A stretch of DNA of 64,000 nucleotides from Streptomyces liliifuscus (GCF_016598615.1 NZ_CP066831.1:682001-746000), one strand, 5' to 3'; positions 1-9,309 are shown, numbered from the stretch's first letter. Translations and numbers: made by a program. The notes: generated by a model not told the origin, from the letters alone.

Positions 1-166
1 CACCGTGCTGCGCCTGGGACGCCGCCGCATGGCCGGTCATGTCGCCGGCGCCGAGGAGGTCGCGGCGCACGCCTACGCCCGAACCGTCTGCGGACTCGGT
101 CGGGGCCCCCTGCTCCTCACCGCCGCGCTTCGCGCGGAACTCACCCGGCCCGGAAGAGAGAAGTGA
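1..166 (+). CDS. 3' end of an unidentified gene (partial)
   Basis: The frame beginning at base 2 is open to a TGA at 164-166 and encodes about 54 residues. The reading (ending LTRPGREK) is rich in Ala, Arg and Leu. The stop lies three bases before the ATG of the permease at 170, so the two genes are very probably cotranscribed. Too little is present to name a family. Given the permease partner, a sugar-acid or organic-acid catabolic enzyme is a reasonable guess, but that is inference only. Confidence 0.5.
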   Translation, partial: TVLRLGRRRMAGHVAGAEEVAAHAYARTVCGLGRGPLLLTAALRAELTRPGREK

Positions 167-169
167 CCC

Positions 170-1477
170 ATGGGTGTCGTCATCCTTCTCGTCATGGCGG
201 CCGGCGTCGCCCTGATGCTCACCCGCAGACTGCCCACCGCCTTCGCGCTGGCCCTGCTCGCCGTCGCCATCGCCTTTCTCGCCGGGGCGCCGTTCACCGG
301 CAAGAACAGCGTGCTGGACACCGTTCTCCAGGAAGGCGCGCCGGCCCTGGCCGCCACCATGATCGCCATCATTCTGGGGTCCTGGCTGGGCAAACTCCTC
401 GACGAGACCGGCATCGCGGGCACGCTCGTCCGCAAGATCGTCGAGTTCGGCGGTGACCGCCCGACCGTGGTGGCCCTCGGCGTCCTCGCCGTGTCCGCAC
501 TCGTCGGTACGGTGACCGGCTCGGCACCCGCCGCCATGCTCGCCGGGATCATCGGCATCCCCGCCATGATCGCCGTCGGCGTGCCCAAGGTGACCGCCGC
601 GGGCACGGTGCTGATGGGCATCGCCGTGGGCATCCCCTTCGAGCTGCCGCTGTGGCAGTTCTTCTCCACCGCGCTGGAACTGCCGATCCCGACCGTGCGC
701 GGCTTCATGGTGAAGCTCTTCCCGTTCGCCCTGGCCGCCGCTCTCGCGTTCGTCCTGGTCGAGACGCGACGGCGTGGCACGGAGCACGCCTGGTCGCTCA
801 AGTCCGTCGACTCCCCCGGCTCTCCCGGCTCCTCCGGCGCGAAGCCTCGTTCACGTCGCGCGGAGCTGGGCGACGCGCCCTGGTACGCGCTGCTCGCCCC
901 CGCCGTCCCGCTCGTTCTCGCCCTGGGTTTCGAACTCGCCATCATTCCTTCGCTGTTGGCGGGAGTCCTGTACGCGCTGGTCACCACGACCAGGCCCGGC
1001 AAGATGAACAAGCGACTGCTACGCACCCTGTACGGCGGCTTCGAGGTGGCGGCCCCGCCGCTCGTGCTGTTCATCGCCATCGGCATCCTGCTCGCGGCCG
1101 TGAAACTGCCCGGCGCCGTGGACGCACTCGAACCGCTCGTCAAGGCCGTCAGCCCGCAGAACCCCGTGGTGTTCGTCCTCGTCTTCACGCTCCTCGTCCC
1201 GCTGTGCCTCTACCGCGGCCCCCTCAACGTGTTCGGGCTCGGCGCGGGCATCGCCGGCGTCCTCATCGCCGCCGGGATCTACCCCGCGGTCGCCGTCCTG
1301 GGCATGGCCACCTCGTACAACCAGGTCTTCGGCGTCGCCGACCCCACCAGCACACAGACCGTGTGGAGCGCCCAGTACGCGGGCGTCTCTCCCCAACAGG
1401 TCATGGTGCGCACGCTGCCGTACGTCTGGGCGGTCGCCCTCGGCGGGCTGTGCGTGACCGCGGCCACCTACCTCTGA
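170..1477 (+). CDS. GntP-like (ion transporter superfamily) permease
   Basis: Encodes 435 aa with about 11-12 hydrophobic segments spread over the whole length, interrupted by one charged cytoplasmic loop near residues 200-235 (SPGSPGSSG, then basic residues). The layout, the paired glycine-rich re-entrant-like stretches (TGSAPAAMLAG near 125; RGPLNVFGLGAG near 345) and the length fit the GntP/ArsB-type secondary transporters of gluconate and related acids. The ATG at 170 follows the upstream stop by three bases, and GGAAGAGAGAAG just before it serves as ribosome-binding region inside the upstream gene. Substrate is not determinable. A citrate- or short-chain-acid-type permease is the main alternative. 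Confidence 0.65.
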   Translation: MGVVILLVMAAGVALMLTRRLPTAFALALLAVAIAFLAGAPFTGKNSVLDTVLQEGAPALAATMIAIILGSWLGKLLDETGIAGTLVRKIVEFGGDRPTVVALGVLAVSALVGTVTGSAPAAMLAGIIGIPAMIAVGVPKVTAAGTVLMGIAVGIPFELPLWQFFSTALELPIPTVRGFMVKLFPFALAAALAFVLVETRRRGTEHAWSLKSVDSPGSPGSSGAKPRSRRAELGDAPWYALLAPAVPLVLALGFELAIIPSLLAGVLYALVTTTRPGKMNKRLLRTLYGGFEVAAPPLVLFIAIGILLAAVKLPGAVDALEPLVKAVSPQNPVVFVLVFTLLVPLCLYRGPLNVFGLGAGIAGVLIAAGIYPAVAVLGMATSYNQVFGVADPTSTQTVWSAQYAGVSPQQVMVRTLPYVWAVALGGLCVTAATYL

Positions 1478-1531
1478 GCGCGGGCCCGTTCGGGCCCTCC
1501 GAGCCACACACCTTCTGTCATTGGAGCCACC

Positions 1532-2533
1532 ATGCAGGAGCAACACCCCGACCGACGTCTCTTCCTGCGCGCCACCGCCGCCACCGGAGCCGCCCTCACC
1601 GTCGGGACGGCCCTGGGGTCCCAGCCCGCGGCCGCGGCGCCCGGCGGATTCCCCAACTACACCTACGTCCGCACCCTTCTGACACCGTCCAAGCTGAAGT
1701 ACAACCCGACCGGCGAGATCATCTTCCCCTGCATCAGAGGCGTCTACGACAAGCTGAGCTCCCCGCTCGGCCGCTACTACCTGTACTACGCGCCGCACGA
1801 CGCGCCCGGCGGCATCTGCCTGGCATACGGCAACTCGCTGGAAGGGCCGTTCACGGAGTACCCGTCGAACCCGATCGTCTCCAACAAGTGGTCACCGCAC
1901 TACTCCGTCAGCCATGTCTCGTCCCCCCATGTGCTCTGGAACCAGGACGCCAAGGAGTTCTGGCTGTACTTCCACGGAGAGAACACCACGACCCGCCTCG
2001 CCCGCTCGACCGACGGGATCCACTTCACGTACGACAAGGTCGTGCTGTCGACGTCCATGCTCCCGGCGGGCACCACGGAGACGTCGTACGCCCGGGTCTT
2101 CCGCCACGACCTGCCCTCACGCGGCGCCCGCTACGTCATGGTCTTCATGCTCAACAACACCACCAACCACCGTGACATCCACTGGGGTTGGTCCGCCGAC
2201 GGCCGCACCTGGGCCTACGATCAGCAGCCGCTCATCCGGCACGGCGACGTCGGCGCCGTCAACGTCGGCGGCCCGCACCTCCTCCACCGCAACAACAGCA
2301 CCTACGTCGTCTACAACAAGGACAAGGCGAGTGGCGGCGACATCATGATCACCGAAGTCGGCAACGACTTCACCAAGCGCACCCACCTCGGCGTCTTCTA
2401 CAACTCGCGCGGCACCGCCCCGGACAACGGCCGCGCCGCGGCACCCTCCTTCGGCACCGACGGCGGCGTCCCATACATGATCTACGAGGCGGGAGAGAGG
2501 CTTTCCGGGGCCATCGCGATGGCCCGGGGCTGA
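1532..2533 (+). CDS. Tat-exported GH43-like five-bladed beta-propeller protein
   Basis: Encodes 333 aa. The N-terminus has a twin-arginine signal (DRRLFLRA at 7-14, hydrophobic AATGAALTVGTAL, then AAAAPGG), so the product is probably secreted folded. The rest is repeated beta-strand blades with the YYLYYAPHD, EFWLYFHGE and TYVVYNKDK strand pattern seen in GH43/GH32/GH62 furanosidase-type propellers. Such enzymes cleave arabinan, xylan or fructan side chains. I could not assign the catalytic Asp/Glu set with certainty, so hydrolase activity is inferred from fold. A GGAGCC ribosome-binding site precedes the ATG. It lies downstream of the permease and may be in the same unit. Confidence 0.65.
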   Translation: MQEQHPDRRLFLRATAATGAALTVGTALGSQPAAAAPGGFPNYTYVRTLLTPSKLKYNPTGEIIFPCIRGVYDKLSSPLGRYYLYYAPHDAPGGICLAYGNSLEGPFTEYPSNPIVSNKWSPHYSVSHVSSPHVLWNQDAKEFWLYFHGENTTTRLARSTDGIHFTYDKVVLSTSMLPAGTTETSYARVFRHDLPSRGARYVMVFMLNNTTNHRDIHWGWSADGRTWAYDQQPLIRHGDVGAVNVGGPHLLHRNNSTYVVYNKDKASGGDIMITEVGNDFTKRTHLGVFYNSRGTAPDNGRAAAPSFGTDGGVPYMIYEAGERLSGAIAMARG

Positions 2534-2631
2534 CCGACCCGCCAACCCGGGGTGCCTCAGTCGGCGGTGGGCCCGGAGCTGTGCGTATATCGCGTTGTGG
2601 GTCCAAGGGCTCCCGCCATAAGGTCACCGGC

Positions 2632-2994
2632 ATGTCTGTTCGTCTTCGTATGCGTCAAGCACTGCCGGAAGCGATGCGCGCCCGTGACAAGGCCGCGGTG
2701 AGCGCCCTGCGGTCAACACTTGCCGCGCTGGACAACGCCGAGGCGGCGCCCGTGGACGAAGCCGAGCTGCGCGGCGTGGCCCTTGAGCAGTCGCCGGTCG
2801 GTGCGGGCGCCACCGAGGCGGCGCGGTGTGAGCTGAGCGAGCGCGGTGTGGTGGATGTGGTGCGTGCCGAGGCCGCGGAGCGACTTGAGGTTGCGGCGCA
2901 GTTGACTGCGCCCGCCCACGCCGACCGGGCCGCGCGGCTCCGGGCGGAGGCCGCCGTGCTGCTTCGGTTTCTCGACGGTCCCGACGCCGCGTAG
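2632..2994 (+). CDS. GatB/YqeY domain-like protein
   Basis: Encodes 120 aa from the ATG at 2632. The N-terminal helix (LRMRQALPEAMRARDKAAVSALRSTLAALDNAEA) is the standard opening of the GatB/YqeY family. The rest is helical and Ala/Glu-rich, ending in VLLRFLDGPDAA. YqeY proteins resemble the tRNA-binding tail of the GatB amidotransferase subunit, and their cellular role is unclear. Homologues are usually near 150 aa, so this one is slightly short. It appears to be a single-gene unit with a GC hairpin immediately after the stop. Confidence 0.7.
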   Translation: MSVRLRMRQALPEAMRARDKAAVSALRSTLAALDNAEAAPVDEAELRGVALEQSPVGAGATEAARCELSERGVVDVVRAEAAERLEVAAQLTAPAHADRAARLRAEAAVLLRFLDGPDAA

Positions 2995-3348
2995 GACACG
3001 GTGAGGTTTCTCACCGGAACCGGAAGCGGCGCGGGGGCAGGACTGGGAGCTGGTGGTGGCCGGCCGAGCGGGTCGGCCACGCCGGTACGGACCGGGGCAG
3101 GCCAGACCGGGTCGCGGCTGGCCAGGCGGCGAGGCAGCGTCTGCTGAGCCACGCCCGCCGGGACGCGAATGCCGATGCGGAAGCGGATGCGGAAGCGGAT
3201 GCGGTCCTTCAGGGCACGTCTGGACGGCGCGGGAGCAGTCACCCGTACTGCCCCACCCCAAGGTTTCCGGACATGATCGGGCGCTTTGAGGAGAAGAAGT
3301 GCCGTGACGGCCTGATGGCCGCGGAACCTGCGTCGGGAAGGAAATGAC
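2995..3348. other. Non-coding stretch with a 12-bp tandem repeat
   Basis: About 350 bp without a convincing gene. It holds the hairpin at 2999-3016 and an imperfect run of the 12-bp unit ATGCGGAAGCGG (3175-3186 and 3187-3198, plus a half copy). Open frames here have poor codon structure and no homology I recognise. The promoter of the following SDR gene should lie in the last 100 bp, and GGAAGGAAATGAC just before 3349 is its ribosome-binding region. Confidence 0.5.
2999..3016 (+). terminator. Hairpin after the YqeY-like gene
   Basis: CGGTGAG (2999-3005) pairs perfectly with CTCACCG (3010-3016) across a GTTT loop, four bases after the stop at 2994. There is no T-tract, as is common for streptomycete terminators. 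Termination is inferred from position. Confidence 0.45.
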
Positions 3349-4143
3349 ATGCGCCTGGACCTCACAGGCCGGACCGCTTTGGTGACGGGATCCACCCAAG
3401 GCATCGGAGCCGCGATCGCGGCCGGACTCGCACGGGCCGGCGCCAGGGTCGGAGTCAACGGACGCGACCAGGGCAGGGTCGAGGAGTCCATCAAACAGCT
3501 CAAGGCCGACGTGCCGGACGGCGACTTCGTCCCCGTCGCGGCCGACGTCACGACCGAGGCGGGCGCCGCCGGCGCCCAGGAAGCCCTGCCGGACGTCGAC
3601 ATCCTCATCAACAATCTCGGCATCTTCGGCGCCCAGGACCCGATGGAGATCACGGACGACGAATGGCGTCGCTACTTCGAAGTGAACGTGCTGGCCGCTG
3701 TCCGTCTGACCCGCACCTATCTGCCGCGGATGACCGAGCAGGGGTGGGGCCGCGTCCAGTACATCGCCAGCGACTCCGCGGTGGTGATCCCGGCCGAGAT
3801 GATCCACTACGGCATGTCGAAGACCGCCCTCCTCGCGGTCGGCCGAGGCTTCGCCAAGCAGGCGGCGGGGACCGGCGTCACCGTGAACTCCGTCATCGCC
3901 GGCCCGACCCATACAGGCGGCGTCGAGGACTTCGTCTACCAGCTCGTCGACCGCGACCTGCCGTGGGACGAGGCTCAGCGAGCCTTCATGCGACAGCACC
4001 GCCCACAGTCTCTCCTCCAGCGCCTGATCGAACCCGAGGAGATCGCCAACATGGTGGTGTACCTGAGCTCCGACCTTGCCTCCGCCACCACGGGCGGCGC
4101 GCTGCGGGTCGACGGAGGGTATGTCGATTCCATCCTCCCCTGA
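3349..4143 (+). CDS. SDR family NAD(P)-dependent oxidoreductase
   Basis: Encodes 264 aa, the usual length of a classical short-chain dehydrogenase/reductase. The Rossmann glycine motif is TGSTQGIG (13-20) and the NNAG-type motif reads NNLG. The catalytic set is Ser141 with Tyr154 and Lys158 in YGMSK. The C-terminal IEPEEIANMVVYLSS and RVDGGYVDS are typical of family members that act on small alcohols, ketones or acyl groups. The motifs support an active NAD(P)-dependent cytoplasmic reductase, but the substrate is unknown. AGGAAATGACATG gives a good ribosome-binding site. It stands alone, with a GntR regulator 320 bp downstream. Confidence 0.9.
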   Translation: MRLDLTGRTALVTGSTQGIGAAIAAGLARAGARVGVNGRDQGRVEESIKQLKADVPDGDFVPVAADVTTEAGAAGAQEALPDVDILINNLGIFGAQDPMEITDDEWRRYFEVNVLAAVRLTRTYLPRMTEQGWGRVQYIASDSAVVIPAEMIHYGMSKTALLAVGRGFAKQAAGTGVTVNSVIAGPTHTGGVEDFVYQLVDRDLPWDEAQRAFMRQHRPQSLLQRLIEPEEIANMVVYLSSDLASATTGGALRVDGGYVDSILP

Positions 4144-4465
4144 CCTTCGCTGGCATGCAGCAACGCTGTTCGTGATCGCTGCCGCGGGACTTGGTACGCC
4201 CAGTCTCGGAAGGGTCCTCGCGTGCAGGGTGCGAGCGCCTCGGGCCGGTTGGCCGAACTGGGCTTGCGCTGCTCGTCTTCGGTAGGCGGAACAAGTTGAA
4301 CGGCCGGGTGGGGCACGCTGGTTGACCGACGATCCGTTGCTGCGGATCCGGCGGGCCGGGCCCGTAGTCGGGACGCAAGCGCGGGGGCGTGGTCCGCGTC
4401 GCCAGCCCGGCCCCGGCCTCGTCCACCGCCATTCATCAGGTGGGCGGAGGCGATAGATTCGGTAT
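4144..4465. other. Non-coding stretch before the GntR gene
   Basis: About 320 bp with no gene I can support. A long frame on the minus strand crosses it but belongs to the antisense of the neighbouring genes. Only the promoter-like element next to 4466 is noted separately. Confidence 0.4.
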
Positions 4466-4466
4466 G
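4454..4466 (+). promoter_or_regulatory. Candidate promoter giving a leaderless GntR transcript
   Basis: TAGATT at 4454-4459 resembles a -10 box and sits 6 bp before the GTG at 4466, with a weak -35 (TTCATC, 4432-4437) 16 bp upstream. Transcription would begin at or next to the start codon. A GGAGG at 4446-4450 is rather far (15 bp) for ordinary initiation, which favours the leaderless reading. Confidence 0.4.
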
Positions 4467-5341
4467 TGGTGTCGTCTCGAAGCGGGGACCATAGGGGCCC
4501 GGAGTTCCGCCGGGTGGACAACGCTCTGCGTGAGCAGTTGGCGAACGGAGTGTTCCGGCCGGGTGACATGCTGCCCCCGCAGCGGTCCCTGGCCTCCGAG
4601 TACGGAGTCTCCCGCGACACGGTCCAGCGGGTCCTGCGGCAATTGGACTCCGAGGGCTGGATCGAGTCAAGACGGGGCAGCGGCAGCCGGGTGCTGAGGC
4701 TCCCCTCTGTCGACCCGGCCGGGCCGGCTACCGAGCGGCGCGGTCGCGCCCTGCTCCTCCCGCTGATCGACGCGGCGTTCGAGGAACCCACGGTGTCTCT
4801 GGACGTCTTCACGCTCACCTCCGAAACTCTGGCCCACCACTTGAGGCACCAGACGGAGCGGGCCCTGACCAAGGAGATCTCACCCGAGCGCCTGCACGTC
4901 CGCGTACTCCTTCCCTGGGAGGACGCGCCTCTCGCCTACCCACGCGCCAAGGCTCCGGACGATCACAGGGTCTGGCAACGCTGGCAGACGATGACCCGCA
5001 CACACCTCAAGGACATGCAGGAGTGCTGCAAGGCACTGCGTCAGGCGGGCGTGGACGCCCGCCTGGAAATCCGCAGAGTGCCACTGACCCCGCACTGCAA
5101 GCTGTACGTGCTCAACAACTCCGTAATGCTGTACGGGACTTATGACGTGGTCGAGCGCACGGTCACCGTCAGCGACGGTACCGACATCGAGGCCCTGGAC
5201 GTGATCGGCCTGGGCTCGACCCTCTCGTACCACCGCCGAGAAGAGGACGAGCAGTCGCACGACTCCATGTTCTTCACGAGCATGCAGGACTGGTTCGAGT
5301 CGACCTGGACCCTCCTGGGCCAGGACCGTACGACGGGCTGA
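4466..5341 (+). CDS. GntR family transcriptional regulator
   Basis: Encodes 291 aa. Residues about 10-75 form a GntR winged helix (VDNALREQLANGVFRPGDML, LPPQRSLASEYGVSRDTVQ, LRQLDSEGWIESRRGSG). The C-terminal 200 residues do not show the usual FCD or UTRA signatures. They resemble a family common in Streptomyces in which a GntR head is joined to a phospholipase-D-like or effector-sensing body, and I cannot name the ligand. The start is GTG at 4466 (a second GTG follows at once). It converges on the SDR at 5373, 31 bp away, so its target is more likely elsewhere or itself. Confidence 0.85.
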   Translation: MVSSRSGDHRGPEFRRVDNALREQLANGVFRPGDMLPPQRSLASEYGVSRDTVQRVLRQLDSEGWIESRRGSGSRVLRLPSVDPAGPATERRGRALLLPLIDAAFEEPTVSLDVFTLTSETLAHHLRHQTERALTKEISPERLHVRVLLPWEDAPLAYPRAKAPDDHRVWQRWQTMTRTHLKDMQECCKALRQAGVDARLEIRRVPLTPHCKLYVLNNSVMLYGTYDVVERTVTVSDGTDIEALDVIGLGSTLSYHRREEDEQSHDSMFFTSMQDWFESTWTLLGQDRTTG

Positions 5342-5372
5342 CGTATGCGAACGGTTTCTCGCCGTCGAGGAG

Positions 5373-6158
5373 TCAGTTGTCGATCCCGTACAGGTTCGTC
5401 TGGCCGTTCGACGCGGTCAGGCCTCCGTCCACGGGAATGTGCACTCCATTGAGAAACCCGGCGTCGCGACCGGCGAGGAAGGCGACGACGGCGGCGACCT
5501 CGGACGGTTCGCCCGGCCGGCCCATGGGCACACGATCCACGAAACGCCTGCGCAGGGCCGTTTCCTCGGCGAGTGCGTCGCGGATGAACTGGCTGCTGAG
5601 CGTCACGCCGGGGTGGACGGCGTTGACCCGGATCTCACGGCCGTGGTCCAGCGCCATCGCGTTGGTCAGGTTCGCCAGCGCGCCCTTGGTCGCGTTGTAG
5701 GCGGCCTGGGACCAATCGCCGCGCATGGCACCCACGGACCCGACGTTGACGATGCATCCGCGCACCGCCCGCAGGTGGGGCAGCGCGGCTCGCGAGGCGA
5801 AGAAGACGCCGTCGACGTTCGTGCTCATCATGGTCCGGTAGCTGTCCATGTCGATCTGGTCGACAGTGCCCGGAATCGCCACGCCCGCGTTGTTGACCAA
5901 GACGTCCAGGCGTCCGAACCGATCGGCCACTCCGTTCATGACCGCGGTGATGGCATCCAGGTCCGATACGTCCCCGACCCAGGGGTACATGTCCGCGCCG
6001 TCCGGGCCCTGTTGGGCGGTCTGCCTCAGAGTCTCCTCCGTACGGCCGACGAGCACCACGGTGTATCCGTCGGTGGCGAACCGGTGCGCTATCGCCGCTC
6101 CGAGGCCGGCACCGGCACCCGTGACGACTGCCACGCGGCTGGACTTCTCTTGGTTCAC
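5373..6158 (-). CDS. SDR family oxidoreductase
   Basis: Encodes 261 aa from a GTG at 6158; AAGGACAAGAG lies upstream as ribosome-binding region. Motifs are TGAGAGLG for cofactor binding, NNAGVA, and the catalytic Ser (NVGSVGAM) and Tyr-Lys in YNATK. The C-terminus GHIPVDGGLTAS-type segment (here VHIPVDGGLTASNGQ) is standard for SDRs of the beta-ketoacyl reductase/glucose dehydrogenase kind. It diverges from the AraC regulator at 6324 across 165 bp, an arrangement in which the AraC protein would be expected to control it. Substrate unknown. Confidence 0.9.
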   Translation of the reverse strand: MNQEKSSRVAVVTGAGAGLGAAIAHRFATDGYTVVLVGRTEETLRQTAQQGPDGADMYPWVGDVSDLDAITAVMNGVADRFGRLDVLVNNAGVAIPGTVDQIDMDSYRTMMSTNVDGVFFASRAALPHLRAVRGCIVNVGSVGAMRGDWSQAAYNATKGALANLTNAMALDHGREIRVNAVHPGVTLSSQFIRDALAEETALRRRFVDRVPMGRPGEPSEVAAVVAFLAGRDAGFLNGVHIPVDGGLTASNGQTNLYGIDN

Positions 6159-6323
6159 GAGTCTCTTGTCCTTCGTGTGCGCCGGGCCCGGAACGGCCCG
6201 GGTTTGCTTCTCCCTCAGAAGCCTAGGAATGCTGGCACTGCCCGCACTTGGACCGGCGCGGCGTCCGAGCAGAACAGATGCGCCACAAGTCGGCGGCGGA
6301 GCAACGAAGGGGACCGGCCTGCG

Positions 6324-7310
6324 ATGAGCAGCACTGGAGCGGAGGCCGACGGAACGCTCGGTGCGTTTTCCGTGGACTCCACCGTCCCGGGGGCCGTACC
6401 GCGAGGATTCGACGTCTTCCTGCGCGAGTGGGAGACGCGGATCGGTGATCGCTTCCCGCAGCCGACCTACAGCCCGGAAACGATCGCCGACTTCCGGGTC
6501 AAGAGCCGTGTCGCCAAGATTCGTGACGTGGCGATCACCGATGTCCACGGTGTGTCGGCCGTCCGTACCGCGGGCATCCCGCGTGGTGTCGAGGACCAGG
6601 TACGGCTGTACGTCGTCCGGCGCGGAGCCTGGACGTTGGGCGGCTCGCGCGATGGTGGCGAACACACCGTTCTTGGCGGGCAGTTCCTCCTCCGGCACGT
6701 CGGGCGGCCGTCGCACTTCGAGACGGTGCCCAACACGACGGCGCGGGTCCTGGTCCTGCCCGCCACGATGCTCAAACCCCTGCTGGGGAACAGGATCATG
6801 ACCGGGTCGGCGGACTCACCCGAGATACGCCTTCTGGCGGCCCACGCGAACATGGTCCACGCAACGATGGCCGACCTCAGTCCGGCCGGTGTGCACGCCG
6901 CCCACAGCAGCCTGATCGAGCTGGCCAAGGCAGTGGCGCAGAGCCGGTTCGACGACATGGAACCCCGCCTGGCCCCGGCACTCGCCCAAGCCGCGAAGGA
7001 CCTCGCGGACAGCCAACTAGCCGACCCCGAACTCTCCCCACCGATGCTGGCGCGTGAACTCAACGTCTCCGTACGCACCTTGCAACGGGCCTTCGCCGCA
7101 GTGGGAGAGTCGGCGACCACCTACATCCGCCACCGTCGCCTGGAGGAAGCCCGCCTCGCCCTCACCGCCGGGCCCGGCCGACCGACCGTCTCGGAACTCG
7201 CCGCCCACTGGCAGTTCGCCGACAGCAGCCACTTCATCCGAGCCTTCAAGAAGCACTACGGCCAGACCCCCACCGAGTACGCCCGCGCGACCAGGCCGCC
7301 CGAAAACTGA
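6324..7310 (+). CDS. AraC family regulator, cupin-like sensor (copy 1)
   Basis: Encodes 328 aa. Residues 40-210 match the AraC-binding-domain-like region (AraC_binding_2 type) and 225-328 the AraC/XylS DNA-binding domain with two helix-turn-helices (LARELNVSVRTLQRAF; FADSSHFIRAFKKHYGQTP). The start at 6324 was chosen because the paralogue at 49647 begins with the same MxSTGAEA sequence. It diverges from the SDR gene, its probable target. Long stretches are nearly identical to the 49.6-kb copy at the DNA level, including silent positions, whereas the N-terminal 50 residues differ much more. Confidence 0.9.
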   Translation: MSSTGAEADGTLGAFSVDSTVPGAVPRGFDVFLREWETRIGDRFPQPTYSPETIADFRVKSRVAKIRDVAITDVHGVSAVRTAGIPRGVEDQVRLYVVRRGAWTLGGSRDGGEHTVLGGQFLLRHVGRPSHFETVPNTTARVLVLPATMLKPLLGNRIMTGSADSPEIRLLAAHANMVHATMADLSPAGVHAAHSSLIELAKAVAQSRFDDMEPRLAPALAQAAKDLADSQLADPELSPPMLARELNVSVRTLQRAFAAVGESATTYIRHRRLEEARLALTAGPGRPTVSELAAHWQFADSSHFIRAFKKHYGQTPTEYARATRPPEN

Positions 7311-7572
7311 ACCAACTCCGTCTACGCAACGCACCGGGCACCGACTGGCGAACCCGAGTCCGCCAACACTGCAGCCCCGCCCAACAGGGCCTCCCACCGG
7401 GCGAGTTGCGCCGACGAGCAGCCTGCGGCGAAGCCCCCCATCGGCGGTCGCCCACCGGCCTTCGACGCGGAGGCGTACAAGCAACGCAACGCGGTCGAAG
7501 AGCCAGCTCGTCGGGCGGGCTCATCAAGTTGAGCTCGGCCGATGCCGCTCGCCGGTAGGCGAAGATGAGCCC

Positions 7573-7830
7573 ATGGACGACCTCGTGAGATTCCTCCGGG
7601 ACCGCAATATGGCGGACAACCACGCCTATGCCGAGGTGGCCCACCGCTTCGGTGGCGACGCCCTCCTCGACAGCCACCTGCCGATGCTCGACCTGGTCGA
7701 CATGCTGGCCAGGGAGTACGAGGCCATGGCCCCGACGGATACACGCCACGCAGGCCTCGCTTACGCACTCAAGGTGCTGGCGCAGTCGTACACCGAGCAC
7801 CCGGGCTACCGCCAGGAATGGCGTCCGTAG
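7573..7830 (+). CDS. Small DUF6221-like protein
   Basis: Encodes 85 aa from ATG 7573. It opens with MDDLVRFLRDR and ends with YTEHPGYRQEWRP, both of which I associate with the DUF6221 family of small streptomycete proteins, usually somewhat longer and with a divergent middle. No catalytic or membrane features are visible and function is unknown. The preceding 260 bp after the AraC gene and the 230 bp that follow up to the convergent MFS gene show nothing I can call. Confidence 0.6.
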   Translation: MDDLVRFLRDRNMADNHAYAEVAHRFGGDALLDSHLPMLDLVDMLAREYEAMAPTDTRHAGLAYALKVLAQSYTEHPGYRQEWRP

Positions 7831-8061
7831 GGCCCAACAAGGACAGCGCCTGGGCCTTCTCCTTTCATCGAGCTGCTCGCATGTCGGGGAGGCCGCTCGG
7901 TTACCTGTTGCTGTCGGAAGCGTGGGGACCGCGGGTACGGCGCGGAGGCGCGCGCCGTGGCCCCCGGCTGGTTCGCCAACGCGCTTCCCGGCCGGCCGGT
8001 AGTGCTCCGCACCCAGACCGCCAATAGGCGCTCGATGCGCCTCGCGGCAAGGTGTGGTGAC

Positions 8062-9309
8062 TCATACGGCCCGGACCCCCTCCGTCAAAACCCCAGACTC
8101 AGCAGCCGACAAATCCATCCGCCTGGGCAGCAACAGTGGCGTAGCAAGCAGGAGAACACCGGACATCGTGATCGCGGTGAGCGGGCTGGTGAGTGTGGCG
8201 AGGACGCCCCAGATCACGATCAGGGCAGCTTGCAGGAGTTTGCTGGTGGCGCTCCAGGTGCTGAGGACTTGGGCGGTGCGGTTCATGGGGGTCCGCTGCA
8301 GGCGTTCCGTTGCGTAGATCGGGTTGTAGATGCCCATGCAGGTGATCAGCAGGCCCTCGACGACTATCACGGTGAGGAGTCCGGGTATGCCGGGTCGGAC
8401 GAACGCGAGGCCGAGCGGGAAGAGTGAGCGCAGCCAGCCGGAGGCGATCATGACCCGGTATCGGCCGTAGCGGGTCACGAGGCGCGCGGAGAGGCGGGCG
8501 CCCGCGAAGCCGCCGAGTGCCGGGATGCCGAAGGCGAGACCGTATTGCCAGGCCGGGAAGTGGTATTGGCCCAGCAGGAGGACTGCCAGGAGCGGGGCGG
8601 TGGCCATGATGAGGCCGCTGACCAGGATCGAGTTGAGGAACAGGCGTCTCAGTGCGCGGTCGTGGAGGATGAACCGCCAGCCGGCGAGGAGGTCGGCTCC
8701 GCGCAACCTGGTGGTCCGGTCGCGGGGTGCCGCGATGTCGCCTCCGCGGATGCGGAGGACACCGAGCGCGGACAGCAGGTAGCTGAGGGCGTCGGCCATG
8801 ACCGTGACGACCGGGCCGAGCACACCTATGAGCGCACCGCCGAGGGGCGGGCCCGCCGCGGTCGCCGCCCAGCTCGTGCCCTCGAATCTCCCGTTCGCAA
8901 TAAGGAGGTGATCGCCACGGAGGAGGTACTTCAGATACGCGCCGGACGCGGCGGAGAAGGCGATGCTCGCGGTCCCGGAGATGACCGAGACAACCAGCAG
9001 TTGCCCGTATGACAGGAGACCTAGGACATACGCGATCGGGGTGCTTGCCACCGCGACGAACCGGATCAGGTCCATCGCGATCATAACCGGCCGCTTGGGC
9101 CGGTGCTCGACCCACGGCCCGAGCGAGAACGCGACGACCGCCGCGACGGCAAGTCCGGCCGCCTCCAGCACCGACACGGCAAAGGCCGACGAGTGCAGCA
9201 CCTGTACCGCGATCAGCGGAAACGCGCCGAAGGCAAGCCACGTACCGTATGTACTGACGGCGTAGGCCGACCACAACCAACCGAAACTGCGCCCCAACTT
9301 CACGCGCAT
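8062..9309 (-). CDS. MFS transporter, MFS_3/macrolide-efflux type
   Basis: Encodes 415 aa from ATG 9309, chosen for the GAGGGAG ribosome-binding site 5 bp upstream. About 12 hydrophobic segments are present. The N-terminus (LGRSFGWLWSAYAVSTYGTW) and the short cytoplasmic loop followed by GPPLGGALIG fit the EntS/MefA-like MFS_3 group of exporters. A drug or siderophore efflux role is inferred from the family. It diverges from the LysR gene at 9433 over 123 bp and is the natural target of that regulator. Confidence 0.8.
   Translation of the reverse strand: MRVKLGRSFGWLWSAYAVSTYGTWLAFGAFPLIAVQVLHSSAFAVSVLEAAGLAVAAVVAFSLGPWVEHRPKRPVMIAMDLIRFVAVASTPIAYVLGLLSYGQLLVVSVISGTASIAFSAASGAYLKYLLRGDHLLIANGRFEGTSWAATAAGPPLGGALIGVLGPVVTVMADALSYLLSALGVLRIRGGDIAAPRDRTTRLRGADLLAGWRFILHDRALRRLFLNSILVSGLIMATAPLLAVLLLGQYHFPAWQYGLAFGIPALGGFAGARLSARLVTRYGRYRVMIASGWLRSLFPLGLAFVRPGIPGLLTVIVVEGLLITCMGIYNPIYATERLQRTPMNRTAQVLSTWSATSKLLQAALIVIWGVLATLTSPLTAITMSGVLLLATPLLLPRRMDLSAAESGVLTEGVRAV

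Noticed and set aside
3173..3204. 12-bp repeats considered as a CRISPR-like or iteron array
   Set aside because: Only about 2.5 copies without spacers and too short for either; noted simply as a tandem repeat.
2713..4872. Very long open frame on the minus strand across the YqeY-like, SDR and GntR genes
   Set aside because: It is antisense to well-supported genes with clear motifs and ribosome-binding sites. Such frames arise from high GC third positions.
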